In this document: piece after piece, positions 53,884 to 61,106 of the stretch
How positions within the stretch are numbered: the first letter of the stretch is position 1
How the letters are laid out: every line of letters begins with the position of its first letter
DNA from: Candidatus Fimenecus excrementigallinarum
GTDB taxonomy: Bacteria > Bacillota > Clostridia > Oscillospirales > Acutalibacteraceae
NCBI GenBank assembly: GCA_018714805.1
Contig: DVMW01000028.1
Span: forward strand, 32,790 to 96,789
DNA: 64,000 nt
Reading direction: 5' to 3'
The notes under the pieces: model-generated
The model's input: the letters and a program-made list of their open reading frames with translations, nothing else
What the model was told of the DNA's origin: nothing
Database searches by the model: none
Position numbers and translations under genes: made by a program

Positions 53884-54540
53884 TTACGGTTCAACCCCGA
53901 TTTCCGAAAGCCATTCGCTTACCGCTTGGTCCGGTACGGACGAGGCGCCGCTTCGGATATGCAGCCCGTCGGTTACCGCCGCGTCCGGTTCCAGCTCTTT
54001 TATCGCCTCCACCGTACCCGAAAGGCCGCTGCCGCCGCTGGTGCAGAACGGGGCGACCGTTTTGCCGGAAAAATCATAGCTGTCAAAAAATGTGTAAAGA
54101 AGCATCGGCATATCGCCGTACCAGATAGGGAAGCCTACATAAATTATATCATAGTCCGCTATATTTTCCACGCTGTTTGCAATCGCGGGACGGGCATTTT
54201 CGTTTTGCTCCGCCTGCGCCGCGGCTAAAACGGCGTCATAATCGTCGCTGTACGGCACGGCGGGCACGAGCTCAAAAATATCGGCGCCCGTTTGGCTTTG
54301 AATCGACCTTGCAACGGTTTCGGTGTTGCCGGACCGCGAAAAATAGACAACCAGCGACTTTGACCCGGTCTTTGCAGCTGCGGGCCCGGAGACCGAAGCG
54401 GTACTGCCGGGCGCGGCGCTCGACGTATCCGCTTCCCCGGCCGAAACTTCCGGCGAGGCGGGGGAGGTTTCGCTGCCGCCGCACGCAGCCAGAGAGAACA
54501 GAAGAACAAACGCCATAAAAACAGAAGCGATTTTTTTCAT
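53884..54540 (-). CDS. Flavodoxin-domain lipoprotein
   Basis: A 218-residue lipoprotein. Signal peptide with lipobox LAAC at Cys20, a Ser/Ala/Thr linker to about 60, then a flavodoxin fold: FMN phosphate loop VVYFSRSGNTETVAR, YDIIYVGFPIWYGDMPMLLYTFFDSYDFSGKTVAPFCTSGGSG. A membrane-attached flavodoxin outside the cell suggests extracytoplasmic electron transfer or quinone reduction. GGAGTCTTTC precedes the ATG. Confidence 0.9.
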   Translation of the reverse strand: MKKIASVFMAFVLLFSLAACGGSETSPASPEVSAGEADTSSAAPGSTASVSGPAAAKTGSKSLVVYFSRSGNTETVARSIQSQTGADIFELVPAVPYSDDYDAVLAAAQAEQNENARPAIANSVENIADYDIIYVGFPIWYGDMPMLLYTFFDSYDFSGKTVAPFCTSGGSGLSGTVEAIKELEPDAAVTDGLHIRSGASSVPDQAVSEWLSEIGVEP

Positions 54541-54607
54541 TTTGAAAGACTCCTTTCCCTTTTCCCTTTTCCGCCCGGTGCGACGCGCAAACCCGGCGCC
54601 TTAGGCG

Positions 54608-55153
54608 TCAAGGCTTTGCGATTTTCCCGCAAGCTCCAAGCACGCCGCCCGTGCAAAGGTAATGATAGGTTGGCATTTCAAACAGAACGGGCTTCAAGCG
54701 CAGATAGCTGATTTTCCCGTTTTCATCTAAAACCGTTTCATCGGCGTGGACGGCGGCAATCTTGCAAATAAAGCTCTCAAATCCTTCTGTTTTGTAAATG
54801 TCGTCTACGATGCATTCCATAACCAGCGGGGATTCCCGGATGATTGGCGCGCCTGTTTCAGCGGTGTCATACGCAAACACATCGGATTTGTCCGTTTTGT
54901 TCCCGCTCACGCGGCCCACATAATCCGCCTTCGGCAGCATCGCCTCGTCCACCAGGTTAATCGTAAGCGCGCGGTTTTCTAAAATCCCGCGGTTCGTATA
55001 GTGTGTTTTCGATAAACTCACCATAACGCGGTCATGGCCGATAATGCCGAGGTGCCCCACCAATACATAATTGGGCTTATGGTGCACCATCGCACCGACG
55101 ACCGCCAGCGGCGTCGGGTACAGCGCCAGGTTTTTCCCGATATTCTTCTTCAT
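54608..55153 (-). CDS. Flavin reductase-like FMN-binding protein
   Basis: A 181-residue split-barrel FMN-binding protein of the flavin-reductase family: LYPTPLAVVGAMVHHKPNYVLVGHLGIIGHDRVMVSLSKTHYTNRGILENRALTINLV near the N-terminus (FMN site), and ECIVDDIYKTEGFESFICKIAAVHADE. GGAGGCTTTTGT precedes the ATG; 11 bp after the MerR gene, so co-transcribed. Confidence 0.88.
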   Translation of the reverse strand: MKKNIGKNLALYPTPLAVVGAMVHHKPNYVLVGHLGIIGHDRVMVSLSKTHYTNRGILENRALTINLVDEAMLPKADYVGRVSGNKTDKSDVFAYDTAETGAPIIRESPLVMECIVDDIYKTEGFESFICKIAAVHADETVLDENGKISYLRLKPVLFEMPTYHYLCTGGVLGACGKIAKP

Positions 55154-55164
55154 ACAAAAGCCTC

Positions 55165-55521
55165 CTATTTCCCGGAATTTCCCTTTTGAATTTCAAAGCG
55201 CAGGTAGTCCAGACGGTCCAGCTGCTTTTCCTTGAAATGAATCTCGTCCAGCGTTCCGTATCGCTTGTCGGTGAGCATTTTCAACCGCTCCTTTTCCGAC
55301 GGTTTCCCCTGTGCGAGAAGCTGCATATAGGTTTCGATTTCATCGTTGGTAAACCCCACATCGTGCAGCGTCATAATGGTGCTGAGCCGTTCTATATCGC
55401 TGTCGTCATACTGCCATGCGCCCATCACCTTTTTTACCTCGCCGCATAAGCCCCAGCTTTCATACGCCTGCAAAACGGAAAGGGGGATGTTATATTTTTC
55501 GCTTGCCTCCCGGCCGGTCAC
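55165..55521 (-). CDS. MerR-family regulator (effector domain minimal)
   Basis: A 118-residue protein starting at GTG (complement of 55519-55521) after AAGAAGGGG. The helix-turn-helix reads TGREASEKYNIPLSVLQAYESWGLCG, then a wing YDDSDIERLSTIMTLHDVGFTNDEIETYM and a coiled-coil dimer helix to the end. Only a very short C-terminus follows, so the inducer is unclear. It probably controls the block it heads. Confidence 0.85.
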   Translation of the reverse strand: MTGREASEKYNIPLSVLQAYESWGLCGEVKKVMGAWQYDDSDIERLSTIMTLHDVGFTNDEIETYMQLLAQGKPSEKERLKMLTDKRYGTLDEIHFKEKQLDRLDYLRFEIQKGNSGK

Positions 55522-55607
55522 GTGCGACCCCTTCTTTTTGTAAAAAATAAAGGCGTCCCTTTCGGAACACCTTTAGTATAGACCGGTTTGGTTTCCATGT
55601 CTAATAC

Positions 55608-56498
55608 TTATAATTTATCATTAGACATGTCTTTTAAGTATTTCTTAGCAAAATCCAGAAAGGCGGTTGTCGCAGCGGAAAAGCGCTGCTCCTTTTTCCA
55701 GGCCAGGGCGGTGTCGTTGGTCAGCGCCGGGGAAAAGGGGAGGAAGCGCAGGCCGTCGTACCGGCAGTTCAGGCGGATGCAGATGACCGCCCCGATGTTG
55801 CTTTGCGCCAGCATGGCTTCGTTGTAAAGCAGGTTGCCCTTTGCTATAATCCGGACCTGCCGCGCATAGTCGCCCAGCCACTTTGCGACGCTGCTTTCCA
55901 GAAAATCCCCCAACGTGGAAATCAAAGGCAGGCCGACAAGGTCCTGCGGCCGGAGAAATTCCTTCCCCGCCAAGGGGGAATCCTCCCGCACCAGCGCGCC
56001 CCATTGCTCCTTTACGGGCATGGCGGCAAAGTCATACTTGCGGATGTCTATCGGCTCGGACATTAGCCCTACGTCCAAAAGCCCTCTTTCCATGCGTTCC
56101 CGGATGTTCCCGGCGTTCCCGCTGTAAATCTCAAACTGCACCAGCGGGTGCTTTTCCCGGAACCGGGCGATGCAGTCGGTTAAAATGCGCGTGGACAAAA
56201 ATTCCCCGCTGCCGATAGAGATAACGCCCTCCAAAGCCTCGTCCCCGCGCAGGAAATCCCGCTTTGTCTTGTCCGCCAGCGACAAAATCTCCTGCGCCCG
56301 GCGCTTGAGCATCATGCCGTCCTGTGTTAAGACGATATGATGGTTGCTGCGCAGAAACAGCTTTACGCCGAGCTCCTGCTCCAAATCGGCTATCTGCCGG
56401 GACAGGGTGGGCTGCGTCACGTGCAGCTGCTCTGCCGCCCTGGTGAAATTTTCTTCCCTTGCAATCGCCAAAAAATAATGCAGCACCCGAAGCTCCAT
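55608..56498 (-). CDS. LysR-family transcriptional regulator
   Basis: A 296-residue LTTR. Start ATG complementary to 56496-56498, after CGAGGTGAGC. The winged HTH at 1-60 reads MELRVLHYFLAIAREENFTRAAEQLHVTQPTLSRQIADLEQELG; the effector domain is at about 90-290. It lies upstream of the MerR-redox block on the same strand with an 86-bp gap, and likely senses a small aromatic or redox signal. Its own gap to the 6S candidate is AT-rich and probably holds its promoter. Confidence 0.95.
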   Translation of the reverse strand: MELRVLHYFLAIAREENFTRAAEQLHVTQPTLSRQIADLEQELGVKLFLRSNHHIVLTQDGMMLKRRAQEILSLADKTKRDFLRGDEALEGVISIGSGEFLSTRILTDCIARFREKHPLVQFEIYSGNAGNIRERMERGLLDVGLMSEPIDIRKYDFAAMPVKEQWGALVREDSPLAGKEFLRPQDLVGLPLISTLGDFLESSVAKWLGDYARQVRIIAKGNLLYNEAMLAQSNIGAVICIRLNCRYDGLRFLPFSPALTNDTALAWKKEQRFSAATTAFLDFAKKYLKDMSNDKL

Positions 56499-56591
56499 AC
56501 GCTCACCTCGGGTGCAGTATAGCACATACGCCTTTGTTTTTCAATATATCTATTCTTCAGAAATGCTTTTTGCGCATTTTTGCCGCCGGGC

Positions 56592-56787
56592 AAAAAAATC
56601 CCCGCCCGACCGTATACGGTTCATAAATGACCTGCCGTAAAGCAGGTGGGCGTCTAACCGCCGCTTCAGTGCTCCCAACGTCCGCCCGGAGGGCGGGAGG
56701 TCTGCACACCGCTTAGGAAATCGACTCCCGTTTTAAAAGGTGTTGGGTCAATATGGAACCGTATAGTTCTCGCATCGGGCAGGTTGC
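56592..56787 (-). ncRNA. ssrS: Probable 6S RNA (SsrS)
   Basis: A gene-free 316-bp gap. Read on the minus strand, a roughly 190-nt element is closed by a long helix (TATACGGTTCCATA with TATGAACCGTATA, continued by CCTGCCCGA with TCGGGCGGG). Inside are unpaired bulges and two hairpins (CCGCCC/GGGCGG and CCTGC/GCAGG). It ends in ATTTTTTT. A long rod with a central bubble is the 6S RNA shape, and segments such as GACCCAACACC and GTTGGGAGCACTGAAGCGG look like clostridial 6S. I could not run a covariance search. Confidence 0.55.
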
Positions 56788-56814
56788 CTTTGCCGGATTT
56801 TGAAAGGGGAGGGG

Positions 56815-57111
56815 TTATTCCTCCTCGATTTCGAACAAATCGGCCAGCCGCTCTTCAAACGCGGCGCCGATGCGGTCGAATTCCTCGTCGTCCTCAATGG
56901 GCTCGAGGTATGTTTCGCCGTCCTCCTCGCTGACACGCAGGATAATGAGCTCGCCGTCGTCGTCGAGAATGTCCTGCTCGTCATCGTAAACGGGCAGCAG
57001 CGCCACGTAGCGCGCGTTGTCCGTTTCAATGCGGTCAAGCTCCTCAAAAATATGCTCCACGCCGTCCTCGTCCACGACGCTGACGATGTCGGGGTTATAG
57101 GCTTCTTCCAT
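56815..57111 (-). CDS. DUF1292 family acidic protein
   Basis: A 98-residue, strongly acidic protein. The DUF1292 core is PDIVSVVDEDGVEHIFEELDRIETDNARYVALLPVYDD followed by GELIILRVSEEDGETYLEPIEDDEEFDRIGAAFEERL. In many Firmicutes it lies with ireB and ruvX; here it is alone, next to the 6S candidate. CGGAGGTCGTT precedes the ATG. Function unknown. Confidence 0.92.
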   Translation of the reverse strand: MEEAYNPDIVSVVDEDGVEHIFEELDRIETDNARYVALLPVYDDEQDILDDDGELIILRVSEEDGETYLEPIEDDEEFDRIGAAFEERLADLFEIEEE

Positions 57112-57291
57112 AACGACCTCCGTTTGCTTCCCGTTTTCTTTATTGTACCCCGAAACCGGTCTGCCGTCAACGGTAAAAACTGCCGCGCCCGTAATTTTTC
57201 TGCAAACCGGCGCGAAACCGGGAAAAACGCGGCGAAAAAACGCGTTTCGGATAAACGATATAAAAATTTTTTATTTTTTTTAAAAAAACTA

Positions 57292-57319
57292 TTGACAATC
57301 CCGGAAACGGTGCTATAAT
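57292..57319 (+). promoter_or_regulatory. Strong SigA promoter for the large non-coding transcript
   Basis: Perfect TTGACA at 57292-57297 and perfect TATAAT at 57314-57319 with a 16-bp spacer, preceded by an A/T tract (57260-57290) like an UP element. It is the best match to consensus in the window. Confidence 0.85.
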
Positions 57320-57717
57320 AAAGGTGAACAAAGGGAGAGACCAAAAGGTACCCCAAACGTTTCAAGGCGCGTAAGGCTTTGGTTTTCCACCGGTTCAAAA
57401 GGGCAGATCGGAAGTTGCCCCGGCGGTATGCAGCGTACAGATTCACAGAAAAGAAAATGCCGAAAAGGGCAGTACGGAATCTGTCGGCAGGGTCGGGGAG
57501 CGGACGCAGACCAGACGTTCGCAAACGCCCTTTTCCATGACCGTCCGTGAGACGCAGGGGCAAAAACCCCAAGGTCCGCAAAAAGACGGCGGCGTGTTCG
57601 GTGGATATCGAAAATGGCTTTGAAGCGCGGGCGAACGAATCGCTGTTCCGTCAGCAGTCGCCTGTCGGGTGGTCTCTGAAAAGCCTTTTGTTACAAAACG
57701 AAGGGAGGCGAATCCAA

Positions 57718-57789
57718 TGTACGGCGTAGGAACTGAAGAACCGCAGACATTCGGTTCGCTGTCCGCTGTGGTCAAATTTGACAAGTGAT
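57718..57789 (+). CDS. Possible 23-codon peptide within the large transcript
   Basis: ATG 57718 follows an excellent GGGAGG ribosome-binding site (spacing 8) and opens 23 codons, MYGVGTEEPQTF and on to VVKFDK, then TGA. It overlaps two proposed helices, so either the structure or the peptide may be fortuitous. No similarity is recognised. Confidence 0.3.
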
Positions 57790-57947
57790 TTCAATCTTGT
57801 AACCATTTAACCGTAACTCCGAGAACAAATTTGACTCGTTCGCTGAAAGAAGTTCGTTAAAGATTTACACAAACCAAACGATTTTCGTGTGATTGTCTAA
57901 CGCCGCAGCGGACAGCATGGGTACAATTCAATATAGATAGCAAACTG

Positions 57948-57979
57948 AAAGCTCCGGGGCCGTCCGCTCCGGAGCTTTT
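57948..57979 (+). terminator. Terminator of the large non-coding transcript
   Basis: AAAGCTCCGG/CCGGAGCTTT, 10 bp, with an 11-nt loop, then TTTT. Confidence 0.85.
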
Positions 57980-58021
57980 GATTTGCCTGTTCGACCTAAA
58001 ATCCTGCGCCGGGAAGCGGTT

Positions 58022-58633
58022 TCAGCAATCCGCGTCCGGCGCCTGCCCGTCATGGGGAAGCCATTTGCATTGCGTTACCTCCATGTCGGAAAAACGGGCT
58101 TTAAAAGAGGCGTTTTCCGGGCTGCACGCATAGATGCCGAACCGCACCGCGCCTTTTGCCTGAAACATATGGCAAATGCGCATCTGCTGAAAATTTTTGC
58201 CGTCTGCGGAATATTCAATGCAAAAATCGCTGCCCCGGCGGCTGAGCCGAAACCAGGCGGATTTTATTGCGGCGTCCACATCCACAGACGCCCAGTCCGA
58301 ATAGCCGTTGTTTGTAACGACGCTGCCCAGGCGCTGAATTTTTTCATTCTCATATTCCAAAGCGGCTTTTATCCAGTTCTCGCTGTCCAGATATAAAACA
58401 ATGCCGCTCTGGTCAAAGCGCGTTTTGGAGTCAAATTCCGTTTTTACCACAAACGAAAAATAGTCCTCCGCCGAAGCAATTTGCAGCACCGGCGCGTTGT
58501 CGTTGCGAAAATGATAATATGTGCGCTGCCATAAATCCGTAAACGGCTCGGTGATGATTTCTACGGTATCTGCTGTCATGGTATATTGCTTTGGCGCTCT
58601 CGTCCATTCCATTGCCTTTGTATTCACACGCAT
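58022..58633 (-). CDS. DUF1349 concanavalin-like protein
   Basis: A 203-residue beta-sandwich protein of the DUF1349/YesU-like group. It has TDLWQRTYYHFRNDNAPVLQ, FVVKTEFDSKTRFDQSGIVLYLDSENWIKAALEYEN, SVVTNNGYSDWAS and FRLSRRGSDFCIEYSADGKNFQQMRICH. No signal peptide is present, so it is likely cytoplasmic and perhaps carbohydrate-related. AAGGAGAAAGTAT precedes the ATG. It is 16 bp downstream of the GH16 gene and on the same transcript. Confidence 0.85.
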   Translation of the reverse strand: MRVNTKAMEWTRAPKQYTMTADTVEIITEPFTDLWQRTYYHFRNDNAPVLQIASAEDYFSFVVKTEFDSKTRFDQSGIVLYLDSENWIKAALEYENEKIQRLGSVVTNNGYSDWASVDVDAAIKSAWFRLSRRGSDFCIEYSADGKNFQQMRICHMFQAKGAVRFGIYACSPENASFKARFSDMEVTQCKWLPHDGQAPDADC

Positions 58634-58649
58634 ATACTTTCTCCTTCAC

Positions 58650-59699
58650 TCAGCTTTCCAAATCGAGCCCGCCGGGGAACAGGTCGTCGTCGATGATGTA
58701 CCGTTCGTAATTCTCATTCTGCCAGACCTTGACGTAGTCCACATAGAAGGCCGCGTCGCCCTCGTGCGAGAATTGCCCAATCTTCTGTCCGTGCGGGCCC
58801 CAGCCGTCTCCGGCGTCAATTTCGACGGTCAGGCGCAGGAACTCCTTGACCTTCGAAACGCCGCCGCCCGCCGACGCCCAGGTCGGTTCGCCGTCGATAT
58901 AGAACACATAGTATTCCGGCGTCCATTTGAGCGCAAAGGTGTGGTAGCCGTCGTAGAGGTCCTCGTCGAGCGTGTTGATGATGGTTGCGGAATCCGCGAA
59001 ATCCCCGTAGCCGTTCCACAGCAGCGCGTGCCCCATCTTGCTTTGCCGGCTGCGGCGGAAGGCGCTTTCAAACACGTCGATTTCCGTCCCGTCCACGCCC
59101 TCGCTTGCGACCTTGCGCATATTGGAGGACTGCAGCCAGAACGCCGACCAGAGACCGTCCGCGTCGGGGAATTTGACGCGGGTCTCAAAGTAGCCGTAGG
59201 CCTGCGCGAACAGCAGCTCGTCGCTGGTGCCCTTGTTGTTGTCGTTGTCGCCGGCAATGCGGCGCGTCTCAATGCCGCCGGTAAAGCGCCCGGCCGCGGG
59301 ACAGTCGCCCGAGCAGGCGTGGTCGTCCTCGTACCGCGCGTGTATGACGGCGTTGCCGTCGCGCACCTCAACAAGCTCCGGGCACCACCAGCAGGCGTAT
59401 TCCGGGTGCTTCTCGTCGTTCGATTCCCAGCGCACGGCGTGCGGCGAGGTCGTCCAAATTTCCCGGCTGCCGGTGTAGCGCTCGCCGAAGCGGATGTTCT
59501 GGTTGAGCGCGTCACCCTCAAAATCATCCTCGAATACCATGTACCAGCCGTCCTCGCCGAGCGTGGGCAGCGACAAATCGTAGCCCTTTTCCTTCCAGCT
59601 CTCGTCCGCCTTCGGACGGGAGACGACCCCGACGATAACCGCGGCAACGCCCGCGACCACCAAAACAGCCCCGACAATCAGCCAAACCATACGCTTCAT
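58650..59699 (-). CDS. GH16 family glycoside hydrolase, membrane-anchored
   Basis: A 349-residue protein, start ATG complementary to 59697-59699 after GGGAGGGAGCAAT. An N-terminal membrane anchor (residues 4-26) is followed by a GH16 jelly roll with the catalytic motif DGTEIDVFESA (nucleophile and acid Glu about residues 207-212), FWLQSSNM, YHTFALKWTPEYYVFYIDGEPTW and DYVKVWQNE. Probable beta-glucanase (laminarinase-like); other GH16 specificities are possible. Confidence 0.9.
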   Translation of the reverse strand: MKRMVWLIVGAVLVVAGVAAVIVGVVSRPKADESWKEKGYDLSLPTLGEDGWYMVFEDDFEGDALNQNIRFGERYTGSREIWTTSPHAVRWESNDEKHPEYACWWCPELVEVRDGNAVIHARYEDDHACSGDCPAAGRFTGGIETRRIAGDNDNNKGTSDELLFAQAYGYFETRVKFPDADGLWSAFWLQSSNMRKVASEGVDGTEIDVFESAFRRSRQSKMGHALLWNGYGDFADSATIINTLDEDLYDGYHTFALKWTPEYYVFYIDGEPTWASAGGGVSKVKEFLRLTVEIDAGDGWGPHGQKIGQFSHEGDAAFYVDYVKVWQNENYERYIIDDDLFPGGLDLES

Positions 59700-59803
59700 A
59701 TTGCTCCCTCCCGGAAAGTCTGTCTTTATACTACCGAATCCGGCGGCGCGTGTCAACCGAATAGGGTCAAAACGAACGGTTCTCTTTGCAAACGGGCGCC
59801 CGT

Positions 59804-59832
59804 TTGCAACGCAGCCGGAAATGTGGTACAAT
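59804..59832 (+). promoter_or_regulatory. SigA-type promoter for tsaD
   Basis: TTGCAA at 59804-59809 and TACAAT at 59827-59832 with a 17-bp spacer, 37 bp before the ATG. Confidence 0.7.
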
Positions 59833-59869
59833 ACGGGGGAATTCGGTTCAAAATACGGGAGGGCGGAAA

Positions 59870-60886
59870 ATGCGCATTTTGGCCTTGGAAAGCTCCTGCG
59901 ACGAGACGGCGGCAGCCGTGGTCGAGGACGGGCGGCGGGTGCTGTCCGGCGTGGTGGCGACGCAAATCGAGCGACACAAAATTTTCGGCGGCGTCGTGCC
60001 GGAGATTGCGTCGCGCCTGCACGCGGAGTCCATCTGCGCCGTAACCGGCGAGGCGCTCGAAAAAGCGGGGCTGGCGCTTTGCGAGGTGGACGCCGTTGCC
60101 GTGACCTATGCGCCCGGGCTTATCGGCGCGCTCTTAGTCGGCGTCAATTATGCGAAAGGGCTCGCTTTGGGCAGCGGCAAGCCGCTTGTGCCCGTCCATC
60201 ATCTGCGCGCGCACATCGCGGCGAATTACATCACGCACCCGGACTTAGAGCCGCCGTTCTTGTGCCTGGTGGTCTCGGGCGGGAACACGCTGCTTGTGCA
60301 GGTGGAGGACTATACGGTCTTTCATGTGCTCGGCCGCACGCGCGACGACGCGGCGGGCGAAGCGCTCGACAAGGCGGCCCGCGCCATGGGGCTGCCGTAT
60401 CCGGGCGGCGTCCATCTGGACGAAGCGGCGAAGGGCGGCGACGCGCACGCGTTTTCCTTCCCGCACCCGTCGGTCGAAGGCGCCCCGCTCGATTTCAGCT
60501 TTTCGGGGCTGAAAACGGCGGTGCTCAACCGCCTGCATAACGCCGCGCAAAAAGGGGAGACTATCGAAACGGCGGACCTTGCCGCTTCCTTCCAGTCGGC
60601 CGTGGCCGACGCGCTGCTGCGCAATACCGGAGCGGCGCTGCAAAGGACCCGCGCGAAAAAGCTGGTGCTCGCGGGCGGCGTTTCGGCCAACTCCGTTTTG
60701 CGTGAACGCGTCGGCATTCTTGCAAAGCGGTACGGCGCGCAGCTCTATCTGCCGGCGCTGTCCCTGTGCGGCGACAACGCGGCGATGGTCGGCGCGCAGG
60801 GGTATTACGAGTACCTCGCCGGCCGGCGCGGCGATATGTCGCTGAATGCCGCGGCGACCATGCCGATTGAGGAAAATGGGCGGTAA
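59870..60886 (+). CDS. tsaD: tRNA N6-adenosine threonylcarbamoyltransferase
   Basis: A 338-residue Kae1/TsaD protein, start ATG 59870 after GGGAGGGCGG. It has ALESSCDETAAAVVEDGR, GGVVPEIASRLHAE, TYAPGLIGALLVGVNYAKGLA, the metal motif VHHLRAHIAAN (two His), CLVVSGGNTLLV, FSFSGLKTAVLN, LAGGVSANSVLRER and LCGDNAAMVGAQG. It transfers the threonylcarbamoyl group to A37 of ANN-decoding tRNAs with TsaB, TsaC and TsaE. Confidence 0.97.
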   Translation: MRILALESSCDETAAAVVEDGRRVLSGVVATQIERHKIFGGVVPEIASRLHAESICAVTGEALEKAGLALCEVDAVAVTYAPGLIGALLVGVNYAKGLALGSGKPLVPVHHLRAHIAANYITHPDLEPPFLCLVVSGGNTLLVQVEDYTVFHVLGRTRDDAAGEALDKAARAMGLPYPGGVHLDEAAKGGDAHAFSFPHPSVEGAPLDFSFSGLKTAVLNRLHNAAQKGETIETADLAASFQSAVADALLRNTGAALQRTRAKKLVLAGGVSANSVLRERVGILAKRYGAQLYLPALSLCGDNAAMVGAQGYYEYLAGRRGDMSLNAAATMPIEENGR

Positions 60887-60976
60887 TGCGACGGTTTTGC
60901 GGCACGCAGCGGCCCGTTTTGTGGATTGTTCATCAAAATACCCCGCAGAATTGACAGTTTCTTAACATTTTCTCTG

Positions 60977-61005
60977 TTGCTTTTTGGGGCCGCCTATATT
61001 ATAAT
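60977..61005 (+). promoter_or_regulatory. SigA-type promoter for pckG
   Basis: TTGCTT at 60977-60982 and consensus TATAAT at 61000-61005 with a 17-bp spacer. The 100-nt leader contains a GC hairpin (AGCCCGG..CCGGGGCTTT) just before the ribosome-binding site. Confidence 0.75.
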
Positions 61006-61106
61006 ACTGTATCGAATGGGGTAATTTTCCATTCTGCATTTTTCAGTCGTCCATCATGCAAAATCAGCCCGGTTTCCCCGGGGCTTTGGAGAAGGAGAAT
61101 CACGCT

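Larger units (their letters stand above)
57326..57980 (+). ncRNA. Candidate large structured non-coding RNA
   Basis: About 650 bp with a consensus promoter, a terminator and no credible long gene. Many nested helices can be read: GGGCA/TGCCC (57400-57419); ACAGATTC/GAATCTGT (57437-57484) enclosing TGCC/GGCA; CCGTC/GACGG enclosing GGGG/CCCC (57541-57589); GGCTTT/AAAGCC enclosing GGCGA/TCGCC (57616-57685); GAACCG/CGGTTC (57738-57757); and an 11-bp long-range helix GCTGTCCGCTG/CAGCGGACAGC (57758-57915). Loops are A-rich. Size and style recall OLE, ROOL or GOLLD RNAs but I cannot assign a class. Confidence 0.6.

Noticed and set aside
57116..57330. T-box or other amino-acid leader in the gap before the large RNA
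   Set aside because: No T-box sequence (AGGGTGGNACCGCG-like) and no downstream synthetase or biosynthesis gene on the plus strand.
57547..57729. A 60-codon frame inside the proposed large RNA
   Set aside because: No ribosome-binding site, basic low-information sequence, and it crosses several strong helices and the better-placed start at 57718.
57700..57980. tmRNA or RNase P RNA as an explanation for the large non-coding stretch
   Set aside because: I see neither a tRNA-like 3' end nor an ALAA-type tag for tmRNA, nor the conserved RNase P core strings; a covariance scan would settle it.
58521..60044. A 507-codon plus-strand frame across the GH16 gene and the tsaD start
   Set aside because: It covers two well-identified genes out of frame or antisense and has no motif.
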